Virus record (IMG/VR): IMGVR_UViG_3300011013_000038
Coordinates: 1-38,067 of that record
Source: a virus
Strand: one strand, 5' to 3'
DNA: 38,067 bases
Part shown: piece by piece, positions 7,509 to 16,516 of the stretch
How the letters are laid out: every line of letters starts with the position of its first letter
Position numbering within the stretch: the first letter of the stretch is position 1
Made by a program: the position numbers and the translations under genes
Notes under the pieces: generated by a model
Told to the model about the DNA's origin: nothing
Databases searched by the model: none
What the model saw: the letters and a program-made list of their open reading frames with translations, nothing else

Positions 7509-9338
7509 ATGCCAATAACACCACCACCAGCACCAAATAGTTTTCAAATTTCAAACAAATGGACACCTGGCTCAACATATTCCAGTTGGGTAAATAATTC
7601 ATTGTTTCCACACATACAAAATGGAGCAAATCACCCTCCATATTATCAAGGAAGTACCACAGTATTTACAACACAAAACAATAAAATAGATTCAAGCAAT
7701 TTATTTCCAGATCACCCTAAACGAGCTAAAGTAGCATCAGTATATCCATTTCCGTCAATAGGTACTCAAGGATATGTTAAATTGTCTGAATTGACACAAG
7801 CTGAGCTAATGCAAGTTACTATAAAAAAATTCAATCAGCCTGAAACTAAACTGGGTGCTAATAACATTGTAGGAAGTTCAAAATTAAGTAAAATAGATGT
7901 TGATCCATCAGATCCAATAAATAGAGTTATATCTAAAGATACAAATATTACTAAAGAAGATGCAACCCAAAGAACTATCACAGCATTGGCATTAGGTGCC
8001 GCAGCAAATCTTGGAAATCCTAGAGTAACACAATTAGGATCATCTGTAGCTGGAGAAGTTGGAGAAACAAATACATCATTATATAATACTACGCCATTTT
8101 TAAATTTAAAGCCAATACCATATTTGCCATATCAAGATTTTAGATCTAGAAGAGGAACCCAACCAGGAGATCTAATTGGAAAACGATTGGACGGAGCGGC
8201 TACAGTAGCTAGAAATGCATTACAAGGATTATCAGACGGACTTGCTAGATCTACAGCGTACGCTGCAGCAAGTGCCACGGTAGGAGCATATAGTGCGTTT
8301 AATCGAGAAGCTACTTATGGCTGGGGAGAACATGGAAATAAATATGCATTAAGAAATGACTTCACAGCAAAAAGCCATGTAGCTACAATATGGGATAATG
8401 AAAAAAATGAATGGAAAACTCCAGGCATAAAAGATCCAGTTGCAAAATTAACTCCGTTTCGTGGAGACAAAGTAACAGTTATTGATTTTAAAACATCTAC
8501 ATTAGCCGGAGTATATAATTGGGATCCGCTAGTATCAAAAGATTTTACTAGCGGCGACAAAACAAAATTAGGTTCTGCAATAGGAGCAAAATTAAATTCA
8601 ATTGGAACTACCCAAGACTTTATAAAATTCTTTTTTACCGGTCCAAAATTAATACCCGGCGATGCTAATAAAGATGAATCTGACGACGTAATGGTATTTC
8701 GAGCTGTTATAACTAGTTTAACAGATTCATTTAATCCACAATGGAATCCTATACAATTTATAGGAAGAGCAGACCCAAATTACCATTATGGAGGATATGC
8801 AAGAGATATCAATTTAGATTTTACAGTTTACGCAACAGACAGAGACGAATTAAAACCAATTTGGAGAAAATTAAATGCATTAGCAAGTTATACCGCTCCA
8901 GAATATGATGGTTCAACCATTGGATTAAAAGGTCCGTGGATGCGTATGACAGTTGGAGATTTAATTTATCAACAACCAATGTTTATTAGCAGTTTATATT
9001 ATACATTAGTTGATTCAGATACAACCTGGGAAATTAATATAGAAAAAGACCCAGCTAATATGGAAGTACCTAAAAAAATACAAGTATCTTTGGGAGCTAC
9101 ATTAGTAACAGATAACTTGCCACAAAAAGGCGGAAAAATGTATACATTAGCAAAACAATTTGGAGCTAATGCAGTACCTAAAGAAGGAACAGATAATTGG
9201 TTGAGTGATATGGAAACTAATGAACAAATAATACAAAAAACTATTGAATCTTTCGATAATAAAAGAGAAAATCAAGAAGAAACCTTTAATAATAACAGAG
9301 AATTGTCCAAAAAATTATCGCAATTTTTTGGTCTATAG
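7509..9338 (+). CDS. Baseplate/tail-tube cap protein (gp48/gp54-like)
   Basis: 609 residues. A proline-rich start (MPITPPPAPNSFQ) leads to a long N-terminal region without recognised motifs. Residues about 395-540 look like a tube-like beta domain. It has VFRAVITSLTDSFNPQW, then PIQFIGRADPNYHYGGYARD, LDFTVYATDRDELKPIWRKL, and a last strand DSDTTWEINIEKDPA. This pattern is typical of tube-initiator/cap proteins that join the T4 tube to the baseplate. The C-terminus is a charged helix. A strong ribosome site (TAAGGAGA) overlaps the end of the preceding gene's stop codon. Whether it corresponds to gp48 or gp54 cannot be decided by eye. Confidence 0.65.
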   Translation: MPITPPPAPNSFQISNKWTPGSTYSSWVNNSLFPHIQNGANHPPYYQGSTTVFTTQNNKIDSSNLFPDHPKRAKVASVYPFPSIGTQGYVKLSELTQAELMQVTIKKFNQPETKLGANNIVGSSKLSKIDVDPSDPINRVISKDTNITKEDATQRTITALALGAAANLGNPRVTQLGSSVAGEVGETNTSLYNTTPFLNLKPIPYLPYQDFRSRRGTQPGDLIGKRLDGAATVARNALQGLSDGLARSTAYAAASATVGAYSAFNREATYGWGEHGNKYALRNDFTAKSHVATIWDNEKNEWKTPGIKDPVAKLTPFRGDKVTVIDFKTSTLAGVYNWDPLVSKDFTSGDKTKLGSAIGAKLNSIGTTQDFIKFFFTGPKLIPGDANKDESDDVMVFRAVITSLTDSFNPQWNPIQFIGRADPNYHYGGYARDINLDFTVYATDRDELKPIWRKLNALASYTAPEYDGSTIGLKGPWMRMTVGDLIYQQPMFISSLYYTLVDSDTTWEINIEKDPANMEVPKKIQVSLGATLVTDNLPQKGGKMYTLAKQFGANAVPKEGTDNWLSDMETNEQIIQKTIESFDNKRENQEETFNNNRELSKKLSQFFGL

Positions 9339-9365
9339 ACATTACAAATATTTTAGGATAAACTA

Positions 9366-9665
9366 ATGAGTAGATATTCAACATCAAAACAAATAAAAGA
9401 TAAAGATGGACCTAGAAGAGTAAATACTACTATAGTTCCACCAGTACCAAAGTCTGATTTAGATACATATATACAAGTTACTAGTCCAGAACGATTAGAC
9501 AAATTAGCATATGAATTTTATAACGACGCAAGTCAATGGTGGATAATTGCTGCAGCAAATGGATTAGGAAAAGGAACATTAGCAGTCCCAGAAGGTAGCA
9601 GAATTCGAATACCATCAAAAACTGCAATACAAGATTTAATATCAAATACAAATAAAGAACGATAA
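9366..9665 (+). CDS. LysM-like baseplate wedge protein (gp53-like)
   Basis: 99 residues. The core 'SPERLDKLAYEFYNDASQWW' followed by IIAAANGLGKGTLAVPEGSRIRIPS has the LysM-like layout (start-up helix, Trp-Trp pair, Asn-Gly turn, Pro-Gly-x-x-Ile-x-Ile-Pro end) found in T4 gp53 and in small baseplate proteins such as P2 gpX. These bridge wedge or hub subunits. It sits between the tube-cap and hub genes, which fits a baseplate role. A TTAGGATA site precedes the ATG. Confidence 0.7.
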   Translation: MSRYSTSKQIKDKDGPRRVNTTIVPPVPKSDLDTYIQVTSPERLDKLAYEFYNDASQWWIIAAANGLGKGTLAVPEGSRIRIPSKTAIQDLISNTNKER

Positions 9666-9674
9666 GGTTATATA

Positions 9675-11726
9675 ATGGCATCTGGCGATATATTTTATTC
9701 AAGCGTAGATCCTAATTTACAAAAAGAATTAAACGCACGTGCAAACGCAGGGTTTACTAGTAGAACTAACAAAGATCTAGATTTTATGTTAGGTAAAATT
9801 GGCAATGTAGAAATACGAGCCTATACAGGAAATTCTCCAGATACACGTACAGTTATACCAATTGACGAATTTGGAGTATTAGGAGGAAGAGTTCCTATAA
9901 CAGCATCTTATTTGCCTACCGGTACAGGTGGATATCTAAGAGATGGATCTAGTTATAGAATACCACCGATAATAACATTAGCAGAAATTAATATTGGTGA
10001 CCATACAATGGGTTTGTTAAATAAAGCTACTGTTAATATAATAATTCCAGATCCAACAAGAGATTTTGATAACTTTGAAAAAATATGGTTTAGGCCTGGT
10101 CGACACGCTACTATTATTTTCGAATATCCGGATTCAGCAGTAATTACTAGTCCTGGATTATTGTCAGATGATACAATTCCAAGTGAAGAAAAATTAAAAG
10201 AACAATTTCCAAATGATACTATTGAAATTAGATCAACATTAAAAAAGATAAATCGTGTTAGGTTTGATGGATTAATAACATCATTTCAATTTTCATATCA
10301 ACAAGACGGAAGTGTTGAGTCTACTATATCATTAACTGGTACTAGTAATGTATATACAGATGTTTCTATGTTAATGCAAACTAATACAGAAGAAACTGGA
10401 TCTGCTAATACAGATAAAGACAAAAATACAGGAACTAAAACATTTTACAATGTATTAAAAAACAATGTTAATGATATAATCAACAAGAATAGTAATGACA
10501 ATAATATTACATATGGCGAAGTATTAGTTAATAATAAATCAGATCATGGAATAATATGGGGACCTAGATATAATGAAAAAGGATTTGGATTTGCAAGTTA
10601 TAATGAAAATGACAAACAAAATGAACTTAAGTATGTAACATTAGGATATTTAATTGATCAGTTAAATAAAAATATAACAAAAAAATTAAACTCTACCGTA
10701 CAGAATCCAGCAGTTATATGTAATGATGAAATATGTTTTAGTAATGTATATCCAGAATTAGTTTCTGCAGATCCTACTAAAATATTATTATGGCCTGGAA
10801 CAAATAATACTTCTGTTAACGAGTATAAATCATTGAATCCTAATGTTCTGAGTACTATAATTTGGTTAGGACAAGTTAATCCTATTTCGCAAGGATTCAT
10901 AAATAATTCTTTAGCATTTCCAAGTAGAATATATATTGAAATGCAAGTTATAAAACAAATCAATGAAAATACAAAAACATTGAATGACTTTTTAAAATCA
11001 ATTAGTGCAACAATATATGAATATACTGGAGGAGCTATTAATATGAACTTAATAACTCATCCTAAAGAACCAGATAAATTATTATATTATGATGCAAAAT
11101 ATCAAGGAAATAATAAATCAGCAGTACAAGAATTTGTAGTACCAATGTTTGTACAAACCAAAGTAGAAAAAAATCGAACACAAACTGTATTAGGTACAAT
11201 TGTTACTGATGTAAAAGTATCTTCGAAATTACCTGATAATATGAAAAATTTATCATATGTTTTAAATGAAGGCACAGAAATTTCTGAATCAGATATTGCT
11301 CCATTTGTTGCATATATGTATGCAGATGATGATCAAAAACAAAAGATTCTAGAACGATATAAACAAGATAATGAAAAATATTTGCGAGAGCTACAGGAAA
11401 CTAAATTTGAATTTTCAAAAGATCCAGAATCAGAACAAAATATAAATCGATTAAAAGGAGCATTAGTTAAATATATTCAATATCCAACTGATGATATTGA
11501 AAAATCAAATTTATTAAGTGCTCCCGTATATCCATTCGATGTAGAATTTACTATTGACGGAATTAACGGATTTAAATATGGTGATGTACTTGAAATTCCA
11601 ATATTACCAACTAGATATTCTGAACAAACAATATTTAGTGTTATTAACGTAGTTCATACTATTGACAGTACTGGGTTATGGAGTACTAAAATAAAATGTA
11701 TAATGAGACCTAGGATAACAAAATGA
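9675..11726 (+). CDS. Baseplate hub protein (gp27/GpD-type)
   Basis: 683 residues. The N-terminal 240 residues form a beta-rich domain (IRAYTGNSPDTRTVIPIDEF, then NIGDHTMGLLNKATVNIIIP, PGRHATIIFEYP, FDGLITSFQFSYQQDG). The last 70 residues (VEFTIDGINGFKYGDVLEIP and VINVVHTIDSTGLWSTKIKC) match the closing strand pattern of hub proteins of the gp27/GpD type, where a hydrophobic-x-His-x-Ile segment is followed by a Trp and a short tail. The middle is a long Asn/Lys-rich insertion. It is larger than T4 gp27 (391 residues). The stop overlaps the next start by 4 bases (ATGA). Confidence 0.6.
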   Translation: MASGDIFYSSVDPNLQKELNARANAGFTSRTNKDLDFMLGKIGNVEIRAYTGNSPDTRTVIPIDEFGVLGGRVPITASYLPTGTGGYLRDGSSYRIPPIITLAEINIGDHTMGLLNKATVNIIIPDPTRDFDNFEKIWFRPGRHATIIFEYPDSAVITSPGLLSDDTIPSEEKLKEQFPNDTIEIRSTLKKINRVRFDGLITSFQFSYQQDGSVESTISLTGTSNVYTDVSMLMQTNTEETGSANTDKDKNTGTKTFYNVLKNNVNDIINKNSNDNNITYGEVLVNNKSDHGIIWGPRYNEKGFGFASYNENDKQNELKYVTLGYLIDQLNKNITKKLNSTVQNPAVICNDEICFSNVYPELVSADPTKILLWPGTNNTSVNEYKSLNPNVLSTIIWLGQVNPISQGFINNSLAFPSRIYIEMQVIKQINENTKTLNDFLKSISATIYEYTGGAINMNLITHPKEPDKLLYYDAKYQGNNKSAVQEFVVPMFVQTKVEKNRTQTVLGTIVTDVKVSSKLPDNMKNLSYVLNEGTEISESDIAPFVAYMYADDDQKQKILERYKQDNEKYLRELQETKFEFSKDPESEQNINRLKGALVKYIQYPTDDIEKSNLLSAPVYPFDVEFTIDGINGFKYGDVLEIPILPTRYSEQTIFSVINVVHTIDSTGLWSTKIKCIMRPRITK

Positions 11727-12343
11727 TATTTCGGCAAAAAGTATATTACACCCTAGATGAAATTTCTGAAAATTTATATACAAGTGGGTCAGAATGGATG
11801 TTAACTGATAGTACTGAATATATCGGATTATATCACAAATATACTACTGGTGAAATTTATACACAACCTACATGGGACTTTTTTAAATCACAAGTTTTAA
11901 TTCCATACAAAGAACTAAATGTTGATAATAATGTATATAATGATTTAAAACCTGATATTAAAACCGAGTATAATTCAATACAAACATATTATCCAGAAAT
12001 TGGAATTCAAGAAAGATCTATTGGTTCGATAACAAGATATTTTATTAAGCGAGTAAACAGTAATTCAATTATTGAAATTAATAAACAGCAATTTGAAGAT
12101 TATAATTCTAAGAAAATAGACCCAAATATAAATGTAGCTGTTAGTTTAATGTGGTCAATTTCTGGTAAAGTAGATGATGTATTTCAAGGAAATGTATTAG
12201 AAAAAGGCGTTAAAACAAAAAATATAGAATCTATAAAACAAGCAGAAACAAAAATTCTAGGACTTTCTGCCAAATTAACAAATCTATTAGAATTTTACAC
12301 AGATACAGAATTTATAGTTCCCACTGACATCAATCCAAAATAA
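11723..12343 (+). CDS. Probable virion/baseplate protein of unknown function
   Basis: 206 residues, translationally coupled to the hub gene by a 4-base overlap. Visible features are an N-terminal aromatic-rich segment (VYYTLDEISENLYTSGSEWM), a TQPTWDFFKSQVLIPYKEL stretch and a helical C-terminal part (IKQAETKILGLSAKLTNLLE). No enzyme motif was found. As the last gene of the tail block it is probably a baseplate or tail-completion protein. Its 3' end runs into an inverted repeat and the promoter of the next gene. Confidence 0.6.
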   Translation: MIFRQKVYYTLDEISENLYTSGSEWMLTDSTEYIGLYHKYTTGEIYTQPTWDFFKSQVLIPYKELNVDNNVYNDLKPDIKTEYNSIQTYYPEIGIQERSIGSITRYFIKRVNSNSIIEINKQQFEDYNSKKIDPNINVAVSLMWSISGKVDDVFQGNVLEKGVKTKNIESIKQAETKILGLSAKLTNLLEFYTDTEFIVPTDINPK

Positions 12344-12353
12344 TTCTTGGATT
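12332..12353 (+). repeat. Inverted repeat overlapping the PolA-like promoter
   Basis: AATCCAA and TTGGATT, 7-bp perfect arms with an 8-base loop. The left arm is in the last codons of the preceding gene, the right arm is the -35 box. No T tract follows, so it is not a typical terminator. Confidence 0.55.
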
Positions 12354-12375
12354 TCTGAAAATTATTAATTATTAT
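12347..12375 (+). promoter_or_regulatory. TTGGAT-17-TATTAT promoter of the PolA-like gene
   Basis: TTGGAT at 12347-12352, 17-bp spacer, TATTAT at 12370-12375. Only 8 bp separate it from the ATG at 12384. The -35 box is the right arm of an inverted repeat with 12332-12338. Confidence 0.6.
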
Positions 12376-12383
12376 ATTATTGT

Positions 12384-13706
12384 ATGATAGTTGATGATAA
12401 AGAAGAACTAGATGTAATATTCGATTACATGAAAGATAAAACGGTATTATTAGTACCAATACTTTCCGACCATAAATTACACCCAATCATAAATAATATA
12501 TCGTGTATATACATATATACAGAAGACGGCGTAGAGCGCATCATTCCCATGCAACATACCGAACAAATACGGGGCTTTAAAGACCAGTTAGCCCGCTTTC
12601 TCAACTTAGAATCTATCTTTGTCCATGACAAAAAGGTATGGTTACAAATGGGCGGTAATGATGCCGTATACGATGTCAAATCTTTGTGGTGGTATACGTA
12701 TAATGAGGCATATGATGAGAATTATTATTATACAAGTGCACATCATTTTTATTGGAGAAGACATACCAATTTAAATCATATTAATGCAGTAGTTCCATTA
12801 ATGCAACATTTAGAGATGTGTCAGAAAATTCGCAAGTATGCTTGGCCAATGATTATCAATTCAAAATTAACTACATCATACAATCAATTTAATTCTATAT
12901 ATCCAAAACTTTTTGCTGAAATTGAATCTAACGGGATGCAAGTTACTAGGTCGTTCAAAATGAATGATTTAATAACGGATGGTCGAGTTTATTCTCAATA
13001 TCACTATCATACAACAACAGGGAGGCCATCCAATGCATTCCGAGGATTCAACTTTGCAGCAATGAATAAAGAAGATGGTACAAGAGATGCATTTTGTAGC
13101 AGATTTGAAAATGGTGCATTAATTGAAATGGATTTTGATGCTTATCATATTAGACTGATAGCTAGGTTAATTGGATATGATTTACCAACCACATCAGTTC
13201 ATCAATATTTTGGTAAGCAATATTTTGGGAAAGAAGAATTGACAGATGAAGAATATGAAAAAAGTAAACAAATAACATTTAGATTGTTATATGGAGGAAT
13301 TGACAAAGAATTTTTAGGTATTCCATTTTTCGGAGAAGTAAATAAATATATAAGTGAACTTTGGGCTGAATGGAAAAAACAAGGAGTTATATATACTCCC
13401 GTTGAAAGAAGACCTATTAATTCAAGCACATTTCCAGATATGACAAAAAATAAATTGTTTAATTATTATTTACAAGCATTAGAAACTGAGTTTTCGGTTA
13501 GAAGAATGATGCAAGTACAAAACACATTAAAAGATTATAAAACCAAATTAATATTATATACTTATGACTCATTGTTATTTGATGTTCCAGTTACTGAGGC
13601 AAAAGAAGTATTAATTAAGGTTAAAAACATTCTCCAAGGCGGAGAATTTCCGGTTAAATGTAAAGTCGGAAATATTTATAGTAAAATGAATAATATATCG
13701 TTATGA
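12384..13706 (+). CDS. Compact family A DNA polymerase-like protein
   Basis: 440 residues with the palm/fingers motifs of DNA polymerase I. HTTTGRPSN is at 209-217. Motif A is MDFDAYHIRL with the catalytic Asp at 250. Motif B is KQITFRLLYG (Lys295, Phe299, Tyr303, Gly304). Motif C is LYTYDSLLF with Asp395. The Glu after the motif C Asp is replaced by Ser, and the motif B Arg is absent. The first 150 residues look like a reduced 3'-5' exonuclease domain: HDKKVWLQMGG and AVYDVKSLWW echo its helices, but the acidic metal ligands are not evident. Families of this size are far smaller than Pol I. The genome also has a complete family B polymerase at 27760, so this is probably an accessory or repair polymerase. 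A TTGGAT-17-TATTAT promoter ends 8 bp before the ATG and there is no Shine-Dalgarno. Confidence 0.8.
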   Translation: MIVDDKEELDVIFDYMKDKTVLLVPILSDHKLHPIINNISCIYIYTEDGVERIIPMQHTEQIRGFKDQLARFLNLESIFVHDKKVWLQMGGNDAVYDVKSLWWYTYNEAYDENYYYTSAHHFYWRRHTNLNHINAVVPLMQHLEMCQKIRKYAWPMIINSKLTTSYNQFNSIYPKLFAEIESNGMQVTRSFKMNDLITDGRVYSQYHYHTTTGRPSNAFRGFNFAAMNKEDGTRDAFCSRFENGALIEMDFDAYHIRLIARLIGYDLPTTSVHQYFGKQYFGKEELTDEEYEKSKQITFRLLYGGIDKEFLGIPFFGEVNKYISELWAEWKKQGVIYTPVERRPINSSTFPDMTKNKLFNYYLQALETEFSVRRMMQVQNTLKDYKTKLILYTYDSLLFDVPVTEAKEVLIKVKNILQGGEFPVKCKVGNIYSKMNNISL

Positions 13707-14782
13707 ATAAAGTAAACGAAATTTTAACAGAGTGGACATATCAGTTAGAATCAGGATACCCCAAAAAAGATGAAGATTATATAGTGTTGCAAAATATATT
13801 GCAAGAATCCACTGATTTTGATCAATCCAAAATACACCGAATAGTTGATAGAGCTAGAGGGTTACAGGAGGATGAAGTACCAAATGAAGTCATTAATGAT
13901 GATACTCCAGAAAATATACCAGACAGTGAAGTAAATGTTGTCGTAACCGAATTGATGTCTGTTTTTAGAAATATAGCTAACAAATATGCAGAATACATAA
14001 GAGTAATTAATTCATTTGCGCCAGGATCGGTAGGATCAATGTCTGAATCAATATTGGCAGGCCTGATAAATAAATATACAAACGCAACTGCAGAAGCAGT
14101 TGGAATGAAAAATGAATTAACTGATATAACTGTAGGTACACATCATATATCTTTGAAGGCGTCATTAGGATCTAAAGTAATACCATTGTCTGTAGATACA
14201 AAAAATTGGCCCATTGGGCAATCAGCAGAAAGTAAAACTAAATGGTATGAAAAATATCAAAAATATGCAGCTGGATCTGAAGGCGACAAAACAGAACCAT
14301 ATGGTGATAAGTCTATTAAATTTCTTCAAACAATCAACCAAATGAAAAACAGTGAAGAGTCAGAAATATATAATATAATTATAAACAGACTAATAGCTAT
14401 AGCAAAAAAATTATCCGACGTCAATTTTATTTGGATAGAAAAAGAAATTCCACAATCAAGTAAAATATTGAAAAGTTTAACTATACACGTACGAGAATAT
14501 GAATATGAAAATATCATGAAAGAATTTTTAAATTCATATTTATATTTAAGTCCAAAATCTTGGGGATTGGTTGGAGAGGATGGTACTATAATTATAGGTG
14601 CCGAAACAGGTAAAGAATTAAATATACACCCTAGGTTTATTAAAAAAACAGGTACGGAAGAAAATACACAAAGAATTGAATTTCCAATACCAACTTTTGA
14701 TCGAATCGAAAAACAAAAAGAAGTTACTGACGCAATGTTAAATTCATTAGAACAAATATCTCAGACTTTATATGGAAAGTAA
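13703..14782 (+). CDS. Unknown protein with a possible restriction-nuclease-like core
   Basis: 359 residues, coupled to the polymerase-like gene by a 4-base overlap. The N-terminus (NEILTEWTYQLESGYPKKDE) resembles a short lead domain common on marine T4-like phage proteins and contains a Leu-x-Glu that could be a prohead-protease site. The segment from Glu115 through LTDITV (Asp141) to HISLKAS (Lys152) has the Glu, Asp and x-Lys spacing of a PD-(D/E)xK nuclease variant with Ser in place of the usual acidic residue. That reading is weak. The C-terminal half is helical then beta, with no known motif. Confidence 0.6.
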   Translation: MNKVNEILTEWTYQLESGYPKKDEDYIVLQNILQESTDFDQSKIHRIVDRARGLQEDEVPNEVINDDTPENIPDSEVNVVVTELMSVFRNIANKYAEYIRVINSFAPGSVGSMSESILAGLINKYTNATAEAVGMKNELTDITVGTHHISLKASLGSKVIPLSVDTKNWPIGQSAESKTKWYEKYQKYAAGSEGDKTEPYGDKSIKFLQTINQMKNSEESEIYNIIINRLIAIAKKLSDVNFIWIEKEIPQSSKILKSLTIHVREYEYENIMKEFLNSYLYLSPKSWGLVGEDGTIIIGAETGKELNIHPRFIKKTGTEENTQRIEFPIPTFDRIEKQKEVTDAMLNSLEQISQTLYGK

Positions 14783-14785
14783 ATA

Positions 14786-15169
14786 GTGAAAACACAACTT
14801 CTTTGCACCTTCGCTCATAGAAATAATTTAGATATAGTAACAGAATATATCAAACAAAATTTTACAATACCAGAGCATAGAATATTTGTATTTTCAAATG
14901 ATGAAATAAGAAGTGAATTGTATTGTACATTTAATGCCGAGGATAATGGATTTCGAGGAAAAAACACAATTAGTATACACCGAAAGAAAGAGACAAATAC
15001 ACTTTATACGGTTAATGCATTAAACGAAGTAATAATGAATTTAAACAATGGAATACTAGATAAAAGCATGTTATTGCCCTGGGAGAATTTTGAAAATTCA
15101 TTCTTGTTAACTACCGAGAATGGGTATAAACGAGTTGAACTAGTATTTGTGAAAAGAATTAGTTTTTAA
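14786..15169 (+). CDS. Conserved phage-type protein of unknown function (GTG start)
   Basis: 127 residues beginning at GTG, 3 bases after the preceding stop. The pattern is QLLCTFAHRNNLDIVTEYI, then IFVFSNDEIRSELYCTFN, NTISIHRKKETNTLYTVNAL, NEVIMNLNNGILD, and a final YKRVELVFVKRI strand. It is a compact alpha/beta protein of a type I associate with T4-like phages, without a known role. No catalytic motif was seen. The close spacing suggests expression with the two genes before it. Confidence 0.65.
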   Translation: MKTQLLCTFAHRNNLDIVTEYIKQNFTIPEHRIFVFSNDEIRSELYCTFNAEDNGFRGKNTISIHRKKETNTLYTVNALNEVIMNLNNGILDKSMLLPWENFENSFLLTTENGYKRVELVFVKRISF

Positions 15170-15173
15170 GTTA

Positions 15174-15183
15174 TATTTATATT
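15174..15183 (+). promoter_or_regulatory. Late-promoter-like box, variant TATTTATATT
   Basis: Variant of the box 23 bp before the ATG at 15207, in front of the proteins with capsid-targeting-like leaders. Confidence 0.45.
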
Positions 15184-15206
15184 ATATAATGGAGTAAAAT
15201 AACATC

Positions 15207-15509
15207 ATGAAAAAAAATATTCTAGCAGAAAATATGAGAAGGTTCAATACTAAGAATTTGAATGAATATGAAAAGAAACAAGGACCAGGACAAAACCCAG
15301 ATAGGCATAAAGTCAACATTGACGATATTGATGTACATTCAATTGAATTTGAAGACGTATTCCATTGGGACCGCCCGGATTATGTAGATGCATTTATTTC
15401 ATATGCAGAGTTTAATGACGGCACACCATTGAATGATGATCAAATGGATTGGATAATGGATAACGAAGGTGATTGGGTGCATGACCGACTTCAAGCACAT
15501 TTACACTAA
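15207..15509 (+). CDS. Small acidic protein with a possible capsid-targeting N-terminus
   Basis: 100 residues with many Asp and Glu (DDIDVHSIEFEDVFHWDRPD, then PLNDDQMDWIMDNEGDW). The start MKKNILAENM contains Leu-Ala-Glu, which fits the Leu/Ile-x-Glu cleavage rule of T4 prohead protease. It has a late-type box (TATTTATATT at 15174) 23 bp upstream and a GGAG ribosome site, unlike its early-type neighbours, so late expression is likely. This would suit a packaged internal protein. Function unknown. Confidence 0.6.
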   Translation: MKKNILAENMRRFNTKNLNEYEKKQGPGQNPDRHKVNIDDIDVHSIEFEDVFHWDRPDYVDAFISYAEFNDGTPLNDDQMDWIMDNEGDWVHDRLQAHLH

Positions 15510-15524
15510 AGATAAAAGAAAATT

Positions 15525-16187
15525 ATGATTAAATTAAAAAAATTATTAGCAGAAGCAGAAGAGCAAAGATCCAATGATCCAGTTGCTGTACTATCTCATG
15601 AAATACATAATTATTTAACTAAAAAGCATCCCAATTTCCAAAAATTAGAAATGCCATTTTTTAATGGTGGTGGAGAAAAACTCAACCAATATGCTAAAAC
15701 AGCCAATGATGCAGCTTTAAACAAATTAATATTACAATGGTGGGAGTTATATAAACAAAAATATAATGAACCAAATTCGCCATCATGGGCGTTAACAGCA
15801 TCAAGTGATTCAAATGATGGTTCAATGAATATATATGCAAATTATTATAATTATGATACAAATCAGAGTAGTGTAGGACCAGTTAATATAAATAAGACAT
15901 TAGATAAAGATCTTTTAGATTCCATATTAAATGATATTAATGTTGAGATTGAAATTAACAATCAAGATAATGATTGGGAAGGAACTGGTGAAGGTTTAGA
16001 AAGAGTCGATTCTCTTATAAGATTTGATTGTGAAATTAAAATAGGAAATGACGAAATTGATTTGGATATTGAATTCGATGAAAATGGAGATGTAGAAAAT
16101 ATTAATATTAAAGATCCGGATCTAGCAAAAAGACATGGAATTACTTCTGATTCAGTTATGAAGTACTTATTAAACCAAGGAATATGA
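15525..16187 (+). CDS. Unknown acidic protein with a possible capsid-targeting N-terminus
   Basis: 220 residues. The start MIKLKKLLAEAEEQ is a basic amphipathic helix ending in Leu-Ala-Glu, like the cleavable targeting leader of T4 internal head proteins. The middle (LNKLILQWWELYKQKYNEP) is helical. The C-terminal half is very acidic and beta-rich (IEIEINNQDNDWEG... , IGNDEIDLDIEFDENGDV). No family was recognised. It lies between two other proteins with similar leaders. Confidence 0.55.
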   Translation: MIKLKKLLAEAEEQRSNDPVAVLSHEIHNYLTKKHPNFQKLEMPFFNGGGEKLNQYAKTANDAALNKLILQWWELYKQKYNEPNSPSWALTASSDSNDGSMNIYANYYNYDTNQSSVGPVNINKTLDKDLLDSILNDINVEIEINNQDNDWEGTGEGLERVDSLIRFDCEIKIGNDEIDLDIEFDENGDVENINIKDPDLAKRHGITSDSVMKYLLNQGI

Positions 16188-16501
16188 TGAAATTAAAATC
16201 ATTATTAAACGAAAAATATTTAGGCTTTGGAAATCAAGGTAAAAAACCCATCGTCCAGGAAGATCAACAAATAGACGACGCTGTTAAACAAATAGTAAAT
16301 AAATTAATTAGCATTAATATAATAAACCCAAATGATAGAAGAAGAGCAGAGCAAGCATTAGATATAGAATTAAGTGGAATTAGATTTGGTGGAGGATTAG
16401 AAGATACAAAATTTGATAGTACCGGCATAGAAGATACAGAACTTATGCCAGGAGAACCAGACCAATATAAAGACTTAACTAAAGGCTACGGCCAATTTTA
16501 A
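16184..16501 (+). CDS. Small protein with a possible capsid-targeting N-terminus
   Basis: 105 residues; a second ATG immediately follows the first, so the start could be 16187. It is coupled to the previous gene by a 4-base overlap. MKLKSLLNEKYLGFG has the basic leader and Leu-Asn-Glu site described for its neighbours. The body has a short helix (DDAVKQIVNKLISINIINPN) and an acidic, Gly-rich C-terminus ending in KDLTKGYGQF. Function unknown. Confidence 0.6.
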   Translation: MMKLKSLLNEKYLGFGNQGKKPIVQEDQQIDDAVKQIVNKLISINIINPNDRRRAEQALDIELSGIRFGGGLEDTKFDSTGIEDTELMPGEPDQYKDLTKGYGQF

Positions 16502-16516
16502 AATAAAATTTAAGTT

